NCBI GenBank assembly: GCA_001513045.1
Contig: LFSB01000001.1
Location: 1-37,593, forward strand
Direction: 5' to 3'
From: Clostridiales bacterium DTU089
GTDB taxonomy: Bacteria > Bacillota > Clostridia > Oscillospirales > Acutalibacteraceae
Length of the DNA stretch: 37,593 nt
Part shown: positions 25,803-33,545 of the stretch, piece after piece
How the letters are laid out: every line of letters begins with the position of its first letter
Position numbering within the stretch: the first letter of the stretch is position 1
Notes under the pieces: model-generated
The model's input: the letters and a program-made list of their open reading frames with translations, nothing else
The model's database searches: none
Told to the model about the DNA's origin: nothing
Program-made: the position numbers and the translations under genes

Positions 25803-26027
25803 TCACAGCAATCCGAGAGTGGTCATCGTTGCCACGGTTTCATCCGTCCCAGGCTCTTCGACCTTTTCGACGGCTACGACCCCGCTTATCACAACGGTGA
25901 ACGCCTCTTCGCCACAGTAGGGGCAGTCAACACTTTCTCTGTCCTTGCCTCCGGGGTAGCCTCCATTGTATTCGTGCCATGTAAACTTACCGCCGCATTT
26001 TTTACAAGTGATAACATCAGATTTCAT
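25803..26027 (-). CDS. Small zinc-ribbon protein (paralogue of 22884-23084)
   Basis: 74 residues: C-K-K-C (8-11), YPGGKDRE, C-P-Y-C, then VVISGVVAVEK. The same order and spacing as the 66-residue protein downstream, including the PGGKDRE loop, so the two derive from one ancestor. The ATG at 26027 has AAGGAGGG upstream. Could bind nucleic acid or act as an adaptor; nothing more can be read. Confidence 0.8.
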   Translation of the reverse strand: MKSDVITCKKCGGKFTWHEYNGGYPGGKDRESVDCPYCGEEAFTVVISGVVAVEKVEEPGTDETVATMTTLGLL

Positions 26028-26044
26028 TTGAGCCCTCCTTTCTT

Positions 26045-26323
26045 TCACGCCGTCCGGCGTTCCACGAACCACCGGCCTATGTTGTTCCCGGTCAGAGAAG
26101 CGTTCCGTTCAAAGAACAGATAGCTCTGATGCCCGTTTATCATAATCGTATATCTGTCTCCCTGCCCTCCGGCTTTCATTGCCGCCGCTTGGCAGATATT
26201 CGTGATACGGTCGATTTCATATTTGTTTCCGTCCTCCCAGGTTATCACCGTAGGGATGAGGCGGCCTTCGGCATCGAACTCCGCAGAGACCGCCACATAG
26301 ACTTTAATAGGCTTCGTCGTCAT
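26045..26323 (-). CDS. Small conserved protein, unassigned
   Basis: 92 residues, mostly beta: VYVAVSAEFDAEGRLIP, VITWEDGNKYEIDRI, GDRYTIMINGHQSYLF and a C-terminal GRWFVERR. Small proteins of this form are frequent near Y-family polymerase and repressor genes on Clostridial mobile elements, as I recall, but no function is known. The ATG at 26323 has GGAGGTGG upstream and starts 20 nt inside the immA coding region, so it is coupled to it. Confidence 0.7.
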   Translation of the reverse strand: MTTKPIKVYVAVSAEFDAEGRLIPTVITWEDGNKYEIDRITNICQAAAMKAGGQGDRYTIMINGHQSYLFFERNASLTGNNIGRWFVERRTA

Positions 26324-26861
26324 CAGCGACCACCTCCACATCCTTCAGAAAATTGCTGTTGCACATGAGCGGAGGGTCAATCATCTTGAAGCCCTTTCGC
26401 TTCATAATGCGGAATTTGAAATCGAGCAGTTCGGCAGGAACCCGAAGCTCGGCGGCCGCTCCAAAAAAGGAGATGTCGTCGTTCAGGCGCTCCAACACAT
26501 CCTCATCCGGCATGAGGAACTCTGCTGCGAATATGTTTGCTTCGTACTCCATGCGCGATGTACCGTCGAATAGCTCAAAGTCGTGAAACGCTTTGACTCC
26601 GGCGGCTCTGGCATGGAGGACAGCATGACCCAGTTCGTGTGTCGCAATAATGCGCTGCAGGGCTTGCGGCAGATCGCAGTTTATCGTGATTGACCTCTTG
26701 CGGCTTTGGGCGAGGAAAAAGCCTTTGCAAGCGCCCTCATGTGTTCCCATCGGCTCAAAGAGGAGAATAATACCCATTGCGCGGCACAGTCGGAACGGGT
26801 CGGTTTCGTCATACTTTCTTTTAAGCCGCATGACTTCTCGGCTTATCCAGTCCAGCGACAA
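26304..26861 (-). CDS. ImmA/IrrE-family metallopeptidase
   Basis: 185 residues. The zinc motif HELGH (75-79) sits in IIATHELGHAVLHA, with a third-ligand candidate in RMEYEANIFAAEFLMP. In ICEBs1 and related phages ImmA cleaves the cognate ImmR repressor to trigger induction. It lies 65 nt downstream of an XRE repressor gene, the standard immR-immA order. Start is TTG at 26861 with GGAGG 8 nt upstream. The preceding 26862-26926 contains a small AGGGT/ACCCT hairpin but no gene. Confidence 0.88.
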   Translation of the reverse strand: MSLDWISREVMRLKRKYDETDPFRLCRAMGIILLFEPMGTHEGACKGFFLAQSRKRSITINCDLPQALQRIIATHELGHAVLHARAAGVKAFHDFELFDGTSRMEYEANIFAAEFLMPDEDVLERLNDDISFFGAAAELRVPAELLDFKFRIMKRKGFKMIDPPLMCNSNFLKDVEVVADDDEAY

Positions 26862-26926
26862 ATCCGATACCTCCCCGGTTCAGGGTAGACTACACCCTAT
26901 ATTCTAAATGAAGGTGTGTCCCATAA

Positions 26927-27355
26927 TCAGGACTTCTTGCGTCCGTAGGTTTTTTTCGCTTCCTCTTTGCAGGTGATATAAGCCCTCATAACGGCTTCGA
27001 AATATGAGTCCTTTGCTTCCTGGCTCAACTCACCTCCGGCGAACAGGGCGACGTTTCTTTCGAGAAGAACATCCATCTCCTTTGCGGCACGGTCGCCGAA
27101 ACGGGAGCGCGTCTCTTCGACGTACTCCTTTTTTTCCATACCGTATTTCGGGTCGGTGATTGTATCGTGCTCGAGATAATCCTCCGACACATGAAGAACC
27201 TCTGCCAGCTTGCGAAGCCGACTTCCGCGCGGCTTTGTACCCGTGGTTTCCCAGGATACCACGCTACGCCGCGACACTCCCATAAGCTCGGCAAGCTGCT
27301 CTTGATTGACACCAAGCTCGGTGCGCGCGAGTTTTACTTTGTCAGAGAAAGTCAT
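26927..27355 (-). CDS. XRE-family repressor (ImmR/cI-like)
   Basis: 142 residues. Helix-turn-helix in the first ~60: KVKLARTELGVNQEQLAELM, GVSRRSVVSWETTG, RLRKLAEVLHVSEDYL. The C-terminal half is helical and probably mediates dimerisation. AAGGAGG precedes the ATG. It is divergent from the polymerase gene, with repeats in the space between them; its leader also contains ACTTCTC half-sites (27379-27385, 27400-27406), suggesting it controls itself. Likely keeps the element silent and is inactivated by the ImmA-like protein next to it. Confidence 0.88.
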   Translation of the reverse strand: MTFSDKVKLARTELGVNQEQLAELMGVSRRSVVSWETTGTKPRGSRLRKLAEVLHVSEDYLEHDTITDPKYGMEKKEYVEETRSRFGDRAAKEMDVLLERNVALFAGGELSQEAKDSYFEAVMRAYITCKEEAKKTYGRKKS

Positions 27356-27414
27356 GGGGATTCCTCCTTAATAGCTGTACTTCTCTTTTTTCTTCTCAAA
27401 CTTCTCAATTCCTA

Positions 27415-27443
27415 TTGACAAAACTTCTCTTTCTCACTATACT
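27415..27443 (+). promoter_or_regulatory. Strong rightward promoter for the polymerase/ImmA-XRE genes
   Basis: TTGACA (27415-27420), 17 nt, TATACT (27438-27443). Near-consensus sigma-A promoter; the spacer and -10 are inside the first inverted repeat, so a bound repressor would block it. Confidence 0.75.
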
Positions 27444-27456
27444 AAAAGAGAAGTTT
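27421..27456. promoter_or_regulatory. Operator candidate 1: perfect 12-bp inverted repeat
   Basis: AAACTTCTCTTT (27421-27432) and its exact complement at 27445-27456 are separated by 12 nt containing the -10 box. Further copies of the half-site ACTTCTC/GAGAAGT occur at 27379-27385, 27400-27406 and 27521-27527. Likely bound by the XRE repressor. Confidence 0.7.
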
Positions 27457-27485
27457 GGGAAGTTCATCATTATTGTAACTTCCCA
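27456..27485. promoter_or_regulatory. Operator candidate 2: 9-bp inverted repeat, related half-site
   Basis: TGGGAAGTT (27456-27464) and AACTTCCCA (27477-27485), again with a 12-nt centre. Half-site AACTTCCC is close to AACTTCTC of the first repeat. The two palindromes abut, like tandem phage operators. Further on, TTGTCAA/TTGACAA (27494-27500, 27507-27513) form another small repeat. Confidence 0.6.
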
Positions 27486-27550
27486 TACCTCTCTTGTCAA
27501 GGGGTTTTGACAAAGTTTTTGAGAAGTTTTCGGGAAGGAGGCTGTTTTTC

Positions 27551-28792
27551 GTGTCAGCGCGCGCCATACTTCATAGCGATTTGAACTGTTTTTATGCGTC
27601 CGTGGAGATGATGCTTGACCCGTCGCTGCGGAATAAGGCTGTGGCTGTATGCGGAAGCACAGAGGACAGGCACGGTATTGTCCTGGCAAAGTCGCAGCTT
27701 GCAAAGATGGCCGGTGTGAAAACGGGCATGGTGAATTGGGAAGCGAAAAGGATATGCCCGAACCTCATCCTTGTGCCGCCGCAGTATGAGCAGTACCTAA
27801 AATACTCGGCGCTTACCCGCGCCATCTACTCACGCTTCACCGACCTTGTCGAGGCTTTCGGGATGGACGAGTGCTGGCTTGACGTTTCCGGCAGCCGCAC
27901 AATGTACGGAAGCGGAATGGAGATAGCGGAAACCATCCGTCAAACGGTCAAGCAGGAGCTTGGGCTTACGGTATCCATAGGAGTGTCCTTCAATAAAATC
28001 TTTGCTAAATTGGGCAGCGATATGAAAAAGCCGGATGCCATCACCGAAATTACCGAAGAGAACTATCGGGACAAAGTGTGGCCGCTTCCTGCGTCCGATA
28101 TGATTTACGTCGGCAGAGCCACGGAAAAGAAGCTGGCGAGCTACGGAGTTCACACCATCGGTCAGCTTGCGGCTCTTCCTCCCGAAACGCTCAAAGGCTG
28201 GTTCGGCGTGAACGGCCTTGCCCTTTGGAGCTACGCTTCCGGCGGCGACTCCTCCCGTGTGGCGAGCAAGGATTTTGTTTCCCCGGTCAAGTCAATAGGT
28301 CACGGCATCACCTGTATTGCCGACCTTGAGAACGAGGAAGAGGTCTGGAAGGTGATGCTTGAATTATCTCAGGACATCGGTCACAAGCTGCGTGTGCATC
28401 AACTCGTCGCCGGAGGAGTACAGATCACCGTAAAGAACAACGAACTGAATTACAGACAGTATCAGGCGCAGTTCTCCGTAGCCACCCGCAGTCCCGTGAT
28501 AATTGCGGAAAAGGCGCGGGAACTGTTCACGGCGCGGTATGACTGGCGGCTTCCCGTCCGGGCGGTCACCGTCCGCGCAATCAATCTTCTTCCGCAGGGT
28601 CAGCCGCAGCAGATGGATATTTTCACAGATGCGGCTCGGCTCGACAGACTCGACAAGCTCGAAACCGCAGTCGAGGATATACGCCGCCGTTTCGGAAAAC
28701 GGGCAATCTATCCGGCGGCGCTTGCGGGAGACTTGAAAATGCCCGGTCGCGGAATGCATGAAATAATCATGCCCGGCATGATGGCACGATGA
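27551..28792 (+). CDS. dinB: Y-family DNA polymerase (DinB/Pol IV-like)
   Basis: 413 residues. ILHSDLNCFYASVEMM carries the first catalytic aspartate, FGMDECWLDVSGS the second set, and VSIGVSFNKIFAKLGSDMKKP the conserved fingers/palm strand; a little-finger domain follows. It copies past damaged template bases with low fidelity. Start is GTG at 27551 with AAGGAGG about 10 nt upstream; the longer frame from 27494 lies in the operator region and is rejected. It is the first gene under the rightward promoter, so mutagenic synthesis would be turned on when the repressor is removed. No classical Bacillota SOS box was seen. Confidence 0.92.
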   Translation: MSARAILHSDLNCFYASVEMMLDPSLRNKAVAVCGSTEDRHGIVLAKSQLAKMAGVKTGMVNWEAKRICPNLILVPPQYEQYLKYSALTRAIYSRFTDLVEAFGMDECWLDVSGSRTMYGSGMEIAETIRQTVKQELGLTVSIGVSFNKIFAKLGSDMKKPDAITEITEENYRDKVWPLPASDMIYVGRATEKKLASYGVHTIGQLAALPPETLKGWFGVNGLALWSYASGGDSSRVASKDFVSPVKSIGHGITCIADLENEEEVWKVMLELSQDIGHKLRVHQLVAGGVQITVKNNELNYRQYQAQFSVATRSPVIIAEKARELFTARYDWRLPVRAVTVRAINLLPQGQPQQMDIFTDAARLDRLDKLETAVEDIRRRFGKRAIYPAALAGDLKMPGRGMHEIIMPGMMAR

Positions 28793-28931
28793 ACACATCA
28801 CGGAGGTAACGAACATAAAGATTTACACTAAGCCCGTCCCATACTATAATTGGACTCAAGGAAAGCCGGAAAAATGCGGAAAAATCGGGAATGGGCGTGT
28901 ATTCCGTACAGCGCAGATAGGAGGTACTGCG

Positions 28932-30830
28932 ATGGCAAAAATAGCTTCTTTCAAGGATGTCATATCGGACAAGTTCTATGACGTTATTTTCTCTGCGCTC
29001 TCCGCTCATATCGAAGAGAACCCGGCTCGCCTCGGCTGCCGCTCTTCCTATGTCGAAGAGCCGGAGGAAGCTCGGCTTGAAGACATGGAAGTCCGGCTTT
29101 TAAGCATTACGGGAACGACCAGCACGGAGCTAAAGTTTGATGTGGCCGTTTCGGCCGAAATCGAAATCGCCGAAACCGTGCGCCGAGAGCGCGAGTCTGA
29201 CAGCGCGGAGCAATGGTTCAGGGTTTCCTGCTCCTGTGATATCTCCAACGGTATAAAAAACTTCAGAGTAGAGGATTTTCATATCTACTCCAAATCCAGG
29301 GCCGGCAAGCCGGGGCAGCTTTCAGACTACCTTATCCCAATCATACATAAGGACGAGCTTGACACCGTCGCCGAGGACTTCCTTCGCCAATATTATCCCG
29401 AAGCTCTCGAAAAGCCGATGCCTGTTTCCTCGGCCGAGCTTGCAGAGCGTATGGGCTTGACGATTCGCCAGGAGCATATCACGAAGACCTGCTCGGTATT
29501 CGGTCAGGTGTTCTTTGCCGACTGCCTCGTTCCCTGTTACGATGAGGAAAAAGGCGTGTACCACGAGGTGGCGGTCGAAGAAGGAACGATTCTCGTCGAC
29601 CCCGACGTGTTTTTCATGTACACGCTCGGCTCGTACAACAACACCATCGTCCATGAGTGCGTCCATTGGGGTCTGCACCGCCGCTTCTTCGAGCTTGAGA
29701 AGCTGTACAACGAAGAAGCAAAATCTATCGTCTGCCAGGTCAAAGAGGGCGATGCCCCGGAGAAAAAGCGTTCTCCGCTCGAATGGATGGAGTGGCAGGC
29801 CAACCACCTCTCTCCGCGCATCCTTATGCCCATTTCGACTACAAAGATAAAAATCAATGAACTGTTCGCCGAAAAGAAAGCGCAGTCGCCGGAGGCCGCT
29901 CCCTCGGAGATCATGGAACAGGTCGTGGCTTCGCTCGCAGAATTTTTCGGTGTATCAAAGCAGTCGGCAAAAATCCGTATGATTGACCTCGGCTATACGG
30001 ATGCCATCGGTGTGTTCAACTACACGGAGGACGGTTACGTTCAGAGCCATTCCTTCAAGTCCAAAGCGGTCGGCAAAAATCAGACCTTCGTCGCCACAGA
30101 AGCAGACTTAGCCATTGCTTTCCTCACCAAGCCGGAATTCAAATCGATGATGGAGTCCGGGCGGTATGTCTATGTAGACAAGCACGTCTGCATCAACGAT
30201 AAAAAGTATATCGGCAGGACTGCGGCGGGGACGGCGGTTCTCACCGACTACGCCATGCAGCACATGGACGAGTGCTGCCTTGCCTTTGAGATTTCATATA
30301 AGAAGAACAACCAGTACGGGGCCTCGTATTATACCGAATGCGCTTTGTTCCGGGCGGCGATGTCTGACTCCCAGGCCGAAGCGGGATACGTCCACAACCA
30401 GTTTAACCAGGCTCTTGATATCAAGGCATCGACAAGCTCGGATTTCCAAGCGACGGTCAAAGCTGTGACCGCAATCAAGAAAACCCTCCCAGGCGAGTTC
30501 GGCGATACGCTGTCCGCTCACATAAAACGGCTCGGTCTTACAAACGAGGCTCTTGCAGACCGCTGCCTTATCAACGAGGATAATATCCGTAAGTACCGAA
30601 GCGGCGCAAAAACTCCGAAGCTGCAAACCGTGGTCGCCCTCTGCGTCGGGCTTCAGCTTTCTCCGTTGCTGTGCTTCGACCTACTGGACAAATGCGGGTT
30701 TACGCTGAAAAACGGAATGGAGCAGGCCGCCTACCACATTATCCTCTGTACCATGACACAGAACAGCATCTATGAATGCAATGAGATGCTCCGTTCCATG
30801 AATCTCAGACCTCTCTCAAAAGAGGAATAA
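28932..30830 (+). CDS. ImmA/IrrE-like metallopeptidase fused to a C-terminal XRE HTH
   Basis: 632 residues. An N-terminal region (~1-155) without recognised family, then an ImmA/IrrE domain with HECVH (241-245) in NNTIVHECVHWGLHRRFF and a following WMEWQANHLSPRILMP, a middle region, and a C-terminal HTH (IKRLGLTNEALADRCLIN..NIRKYRSGAKTPKLQTVVAL). Unlike the separate ImmA at 26304 it joins protease and DNA-binding parts in one chain, like IrrE-type regulators but in the reverse domain order. AGGAGGT precedes the ATG. 139 nt after dinB and under the same promoter. May switch or relieve repression of later genes; inferred. Confidence 0.82.
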   Translation: MAKIASFKDVISDKFYDVIFSALSAHIEENPARLGCRSSYVEEPEEARLEDMEVRLLSITGTTSTELKFDVAVSAEIEIAETVRRERESDSAEQWFRVSCSCDISNGIKNFRVEDFHIYSKSRAGKPGQLSDYLIPIIHKDELDTVAEDFLRQYYPEALEKPMPVSSAELAERMGLTIRQEHITKTCSVFGQVFFADCLVPCYDEEKGVYHEVAVEEGTILVDPDVFFMYTLGSYNNTIVHECVHWGLHRRFFELEKLYNEEAKSIVCQVKEGDAPEKKRSPLEWMEWQANHLSPRILMPISTTKIKINELFAEKKAQSPEAAPSEIMEQVVASLAEFFGVSKQSAKIRMIDLGYTDAIGVFNYTEDGYVQSHSFKSKAVGKNQTFVATEADLAIAFLTKPEFKSMMESGRYVYVDKHVCINDKKYIGRTAAGTAVLTDYAMQHMDECCLAFEISYKKNNQYGASYYTECALFRAAMSDSQAEAGYVHNQFNQALDIKASTSSDFQATVKAVTAIKKTLPGEFGDTLSAHIKRLGLTNEALADRCLINEDNIRKYRSGAKTPKLQTVVALCVGLQLSPLLCFDLLDKCGFTLKNGMEQAAYHIILCTMTQNSIYECNEMLRSMNLRPLSKEE

Positions 30831-30856
30831 CGAAAAAAACAAAAATATTTTTCATG

Positions 30857-30887
30857 CAGCCGGGTAAAAAAAGCCCGGCTGTTTTTT
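30857..30887 (+). terminator. Rho-independent terminator after the ImmA-XRE gene
   Basis: CAGCCGGG (30857-30864) pairs with CCCGGCTG (30874-30881), with a 9-nt A-rich loop and six Ts (30882-30887). Ends the dinB transcript 27 nt after the stop codon. Confidence 0.88.
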
Positions 30888-30897
30888 GTCGCTATTA

Positions 30898-30980
30898 GGC
30901 CGCTTCGAGTCTTTCGCCCACAGGTTTGGGTGGCTCGGAGCGGCCTTTTTTGCGTTAAAACCGGGCTTTTTTAGTCCGGG
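30898..30980 (+). ncRNA. Hairpin-rich region upstream of the replication genes (possible structured leader or small RNA)
   Basis: GGCCGCTTCGAG (30898-30909) pairs with CTCGGAGCGGCC (30934-30945; one wobble) and is followed by a T-run (30946-30951); inside is a smaller CCCA/TGGG stem. A third hairpin follows: CCGGGCT and AGTCCGG within 30961-30979, one wobble. With the upstream terminator this gives three consecutive structures. The rest of the 290-nt interval to 31121 has no gene I accept; a 74-codon frame through it (30886-31110) lacks a ribosome-binding site. No promoter was recognised. Confidence 0.4.
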
Positions 30981-31121
30981 TAACGAGGGCGTTTCGCCGC
31001 TACAATTAGCACATGAGATGGCCACTCAGACAGAGTTCGCGGCCCCGGAACCGCCGGACTCGCCACAAACAATACCACGGGCTACACCCCCGTATGACAT
31101 GAAAGGTTAAGGTGAATGGTT

Positions 31122-31517
31122 ATGAAAAAAGTATTCATATGCTCCCCGTACCGCGGGGATATCAAGGAAAACACCAAGACTGCAAGGGACTTCGGGCGTC
31201 TCGCCGCTATGTGCGACTACGTTCCCGTCATCCCGCACCTGGTGTTTCCTCAGTTTCTGGACGACAACGACCCGAAAGAGCGCATCCTCGGCATCACGCT
31301 CGGTAAAGAGCTTCTCAAGGTTTGCGACATGATGTGGGTCGTTGGCAGCAAGGTCACCAAAGGGATGCAGTTTGAAATCGACACGGCGAAAGAGCTTCAG
31401 ATTCCGATTCGCTGCTATGACGTTCAGCAGAACCGCATCTGGCCGGAGACCCTCTCCGTCGATGACCGCGTCAATGATGAATTTCTGACCGCCCTCAAGG
31501 GCGCGAACCTCGTATGA
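31122..31517 (+). CDS. DUF4406-type nucleoside 2-deoxyribosyltransferase-like protein
   Basis: 131 residues. KKVFICSPYRGDIKENTKTA at the N terminus, LVFPQFLDD, and CDMMWVVGSKVTKGMQFEID, which fit the DUF4406/NDT-like Rossmann-type fold with G-M-x-x-E as possible catalytic region. Such genes are frequent in phage replication operons and may act on nucleotides or their derivatives, but the reaction is not established. The ATG at 31122 has AAGGTGA 6 nt upstream; ATG 31116 sits directly on it. First gene of the rightward replication cluster. Confidence 0.8.
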   Translation: MKKVFICSPYRGDIKENTKTARDFGRLAAMCDYVPVIPHLVFPQFLDDNDPKERILGITLGKELLKVCDMMWVVGSKVTKGMQFEIDTAKELQIPIRCYDVQQNRIWPETLSVDDRVNDEFLTALKGANLV

Positions 31518-31535
31518 GAAAGGATGGCACGAAAA

Positions 31536-31811
31536 ATGAGCGACGTTTATCTTACCCTGGCAGACGGCTTCGAGAAGCTGGCAGCCGGATACCGCACCCT
31601 GGCAAAGCAGGGCGATAACACACCTCCTCCCGCAGAGCCGGAAGCACAGCATATCACTATCGAAGAAGTCCGCGCTGTGCTTGGCAAAAAGAGCGAGGAA
31701 GGCAAGACCCGTGAAATCAAGGCTCTTCTGATGAAGTACGATGCCGGGAAACTCTCCGGGGTCAAGCCGGAGGACTATCCGGCTCTCATCAAGGAAGCGG
31801 AGGCGCTGTAA
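31536..31811 (+). CDS. Small phage-type protein
   Basis: 91 residues. LTLADGFEKLAAGYRTLAKQ near the start is helical; a proline-rich linker follows, then a small helical domain ITIEEVRAVLGKKSEEGKT...YPALIKEAEAL. Clostridial phages commonly carry this short protein before DUF2800, and databases sometimes label it rRNA biogenesis protein rrp5, which I regard as unsupported. The ATG at 31536 lies 12 nt after AAAGGA; ATG 31524 abuts it. Its stop TAA overlaps the next ATG by one base. Confidence 0.7.
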   Translation: MSDVYLTLADGFEKLAAGYRTLAKQGDNTPPPAEPEAQHITIEEVRAVLGKKSEEGKTREIKALLMKYDAGKLSGVKPEDYPALIKEAEAL

Positions 31812-32938
31812 TGGCGCGCCACGCTCGGTTTTCTCCTTCAGCGGCAAGCCGCCGTCTGAACTGTCCTCCCTCTCTGGTGCTTGAGGAGCAGTTCGACGAG
31901 GAAGAGAGCCAATACGCAGCAGAGGGAACGGCAGGCCATGCGCTTGCCGAACACCTCATCAAGAAGCACCTGAAAATCCGCACCAAGCGCCCCGTGTCCG
32001 ACTACTATTCGGACGACCTCCTCGAAGCTGTGGACGAGTATGTTTCCTTCGTAATCGGTGAGATCGAGGACGCAAGGCGCGAATGCACCACCCCTGTTAT
32101 CTGCGTGGAGCAGCGAGTCGACGCTTCCGATTATGTGGATGAATGCTTCGGCACGGCCGATGCGGTCATCGTCACGGACAAGGTCGCTCATGTGATAGAC
32201 CTCAAGCTCGGCAAGGGCGTTCCTGTCTACGCCGAGGAAAACCCGCAGCTCATGATTTACGGTCTTGGGGTTTTGAGCATGGCAGAACTGCTATACGACG
32301 TGGAAACCGTGCGACTGACTGTGTTTCAACCACGTCTCAACAGTTCTTCTACCTGGGACGTGACTCCCTCTGCATTGAAGAAGTGGGGCGAGGAAGCCCT
32401 CCGTCCGAGAGGCGCGATGGCGCTGATGGGCGCGGGAGAGTTCTCGGCAGGTGCATGGTGCAGGTTCTGCCGGGCGCGTAATCAATGCCGGGCAAGAGCC
32501 GAGGAGTTCCTCAAGCTGGCGCAGATGGAGTTTCGCGCTCCGGCGCTTCTCTCTGACGAGGAGATATCCGAGGTACTGCGAAAATCCGACGAACTGGCAA
32601 AGTGGGCTTCTGACGTTTACTCCTTCGCACAGGACCAGGCAATCATCCACGGAAAGGTGTGGCCGGGCTTCAAGCTCGTCGAGGGCAGGAGCGTCCGCAA
32701 ATACACATCTGACGAGGAAGTGGCCGAGGCTGCAAAAGCGGCCGGCTACAACGACATCTACAAGCATTCACTCATCGGCATCGGCGAGATGGAAAAGCTC
32801 ATGGGCAAGGAGCAATTTGCCCGTATCCTCGGACATCTCGTATATAAGCCCCAGGGCAAAATCACCCTTGCCCCGGACACCGACAAACGTGAATCCATCA
32901 CAAAAACTACCGCTCTTGCGGAATTTACGGAGGTTTGA
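31811..32938 (+). CDS. DUF2800 protein, Cas4/RecB-like exonuclease with Fe-S cysteines
   Basis: 375 residues. PD-(D/E)XK set: H43 in EGTAGHALAE, D117 in FGTADAV and VIDLKLGKG (D130, K132). One cysteine near the N terminus (C18, RLNCPPS) and three near residue 220 (C217, C220, C226 in WCRFCRARNQC) match the split four-cysteine iron-sulphur site of Cas4/AddB nucleases. Such enzymes digest DNA ends and create ssDNA for recombination. The next gene encodes a DUF2815 ssDNA-binding protein, giving an exonuclease/ssDNA-binding pair. Length and order are standard for Clostridial phages. Confidence 0.9.
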   Translation: MARHARFSPSAASRRLNCPPSLVLEEQFDEEESQYAAEGTAGHALAEHLIKKHLKIRTKRPVSDYYSDDLLEAVDEYVSFVIGEIEDARRECTTPVICVEQRVDASDYVDECFGTADAVIVTDKVAHVIDLKLGKGVPVYAEENPQLMIYGLGVLSMAELLYDVETVRLTVFQPRLNSSSTWDVTPSALKKWGEEALRPRGAMALMGAGEFSAGAWCRFCRARNQCRARAEEFLKLAQMEFRAPALLSDEEISEVLRKSDELAKWASDVYSFAQDQAIIHGKVWPGFKLVEGRSVRKYTSDEEVAEAAKAAGYNDIYKHSLIGIGEMEKLMGKEQFARILGHLVYKPQGKITLAPDTDKRESITKTTALAEFTEV

Positions 32939-32940
32939 TT

Positions 32941-33483
32941 ATGAACACCAATACGAATAAGACCAAAGTCATCGTCCCTTGCCGTTTCAGTTACCTGCAT
33001 TGCTGGGAGCCGGATTCGGTCAACGGCGGCGACCCCAAGTACAGCGTTTCGGCTATCGTGCCGAAGAGCGACACCAAGACTGTGGAGGCTATCAAAGCCG
33101 CCATTGAACAGGCCAAGAAAGACTCTGTCTCCAAGTGGGGCGGCAAGGTTCCCGCCAATTTGAAGCTGCCCCTGCGCGACGGAGACCTTGACCGTCCCGA
33201 AGACGAGGCGTATAAGGGCTGTTACTTCTTCAATGCCAACAGCCGTCAGGCGCCCCAGGTCGTCGATGCGAAGGTCAAGCCCATCCTCGACCAGTCCGAG
33301 GTCTACTCCGGCTGCTACGGCAACATCAGCGTGACCTTCTATGGATACAACTCCAACGGGAACCGCGGCATTGCCGCAGGACTCGGCAACATCCAGAAAA
33401 TCAAGGATGGCGAGTCGCTCGGCGGCAGAGTCAGCGCGACCGAGGAGTTCGGCACAGTCGACGACGAGGACTTCCTCTCCTAA
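32941..33483 (+). CDS. DUF2815 ssDNA-binding protein
   Basis: 180 residues. CRFSYLHCWEPDSVNGGDPK, KYSVSAIVPKSD, YFFNANSRQAPQVVD and VYSGCYGNISVTFYGYN are the DUF2815 pattern, considered related to phage gp2.5-type OB-fold ssDNA-binding proteins. The C terminus is acidic (DDEDFLS), as in many ssDNA-binding proteins that recruit partners. ATG at 32941, two nt after the DUF2800 stop, with GGAGG upstream; the track-like upstream TTG is not needed. Confidence 0.88.
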   Translation: MNTNTNKTKVIVPCRFSYLHCWEPDSVNGGDPKYSVSAIVPKSDTKTVEAIKAAIEQAKKDSVSKWGGKVPANLKLPLRDGDLDRPEDEAYKGCYFFNANSRQAPQVVDAKVKPILDQSEVYSGCYGNISVTFYGYNSNGNRGIAAGLGNIQKIKDGESLGGRVSATEEFGTVDDEDFLS

Positions 33484-33545
33484 GTACACAGCCGTTGGGG
33501 CGGCGGGAGACTGCCGCCCCTCTACATAAGAAAGGAGAGGATGAA

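Noticed and set aside
25392-26123. 243-codon plus-strand frame
   Set aside because: Antisense to four small minus-strand genes that have ribosome-binding sites and recognisable motifs.
27379-27527. Repeated ACTTCTC/GAGAAGT considered as a CRISPR or other array
   Set aside because: Units are short, in both orientations and spaced around a promoter; better explained as operators.
27486-27550. SOS (LexA) box before the polymerase
   Set aside because: No CGAACN4GTTCG-like site was seen; the repeats there are of a different type.
28815-28931. In-frame upstream extension of the 632-residue gene beginning at an ATA after GGAGG
   Set aside because: ATA starts are very rare and a good AGGAGGT precedes the ATG at 28932.
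30886-31110. 74-codon plus-strand frame in the hairpin region
   Set aside because: Begins at a TTG inside the terminator T-run, has no ribosome-binding site and crosses two hairpins. An internal ATG at 31018 also lacks a binding site. Kept only as a remote possibility.
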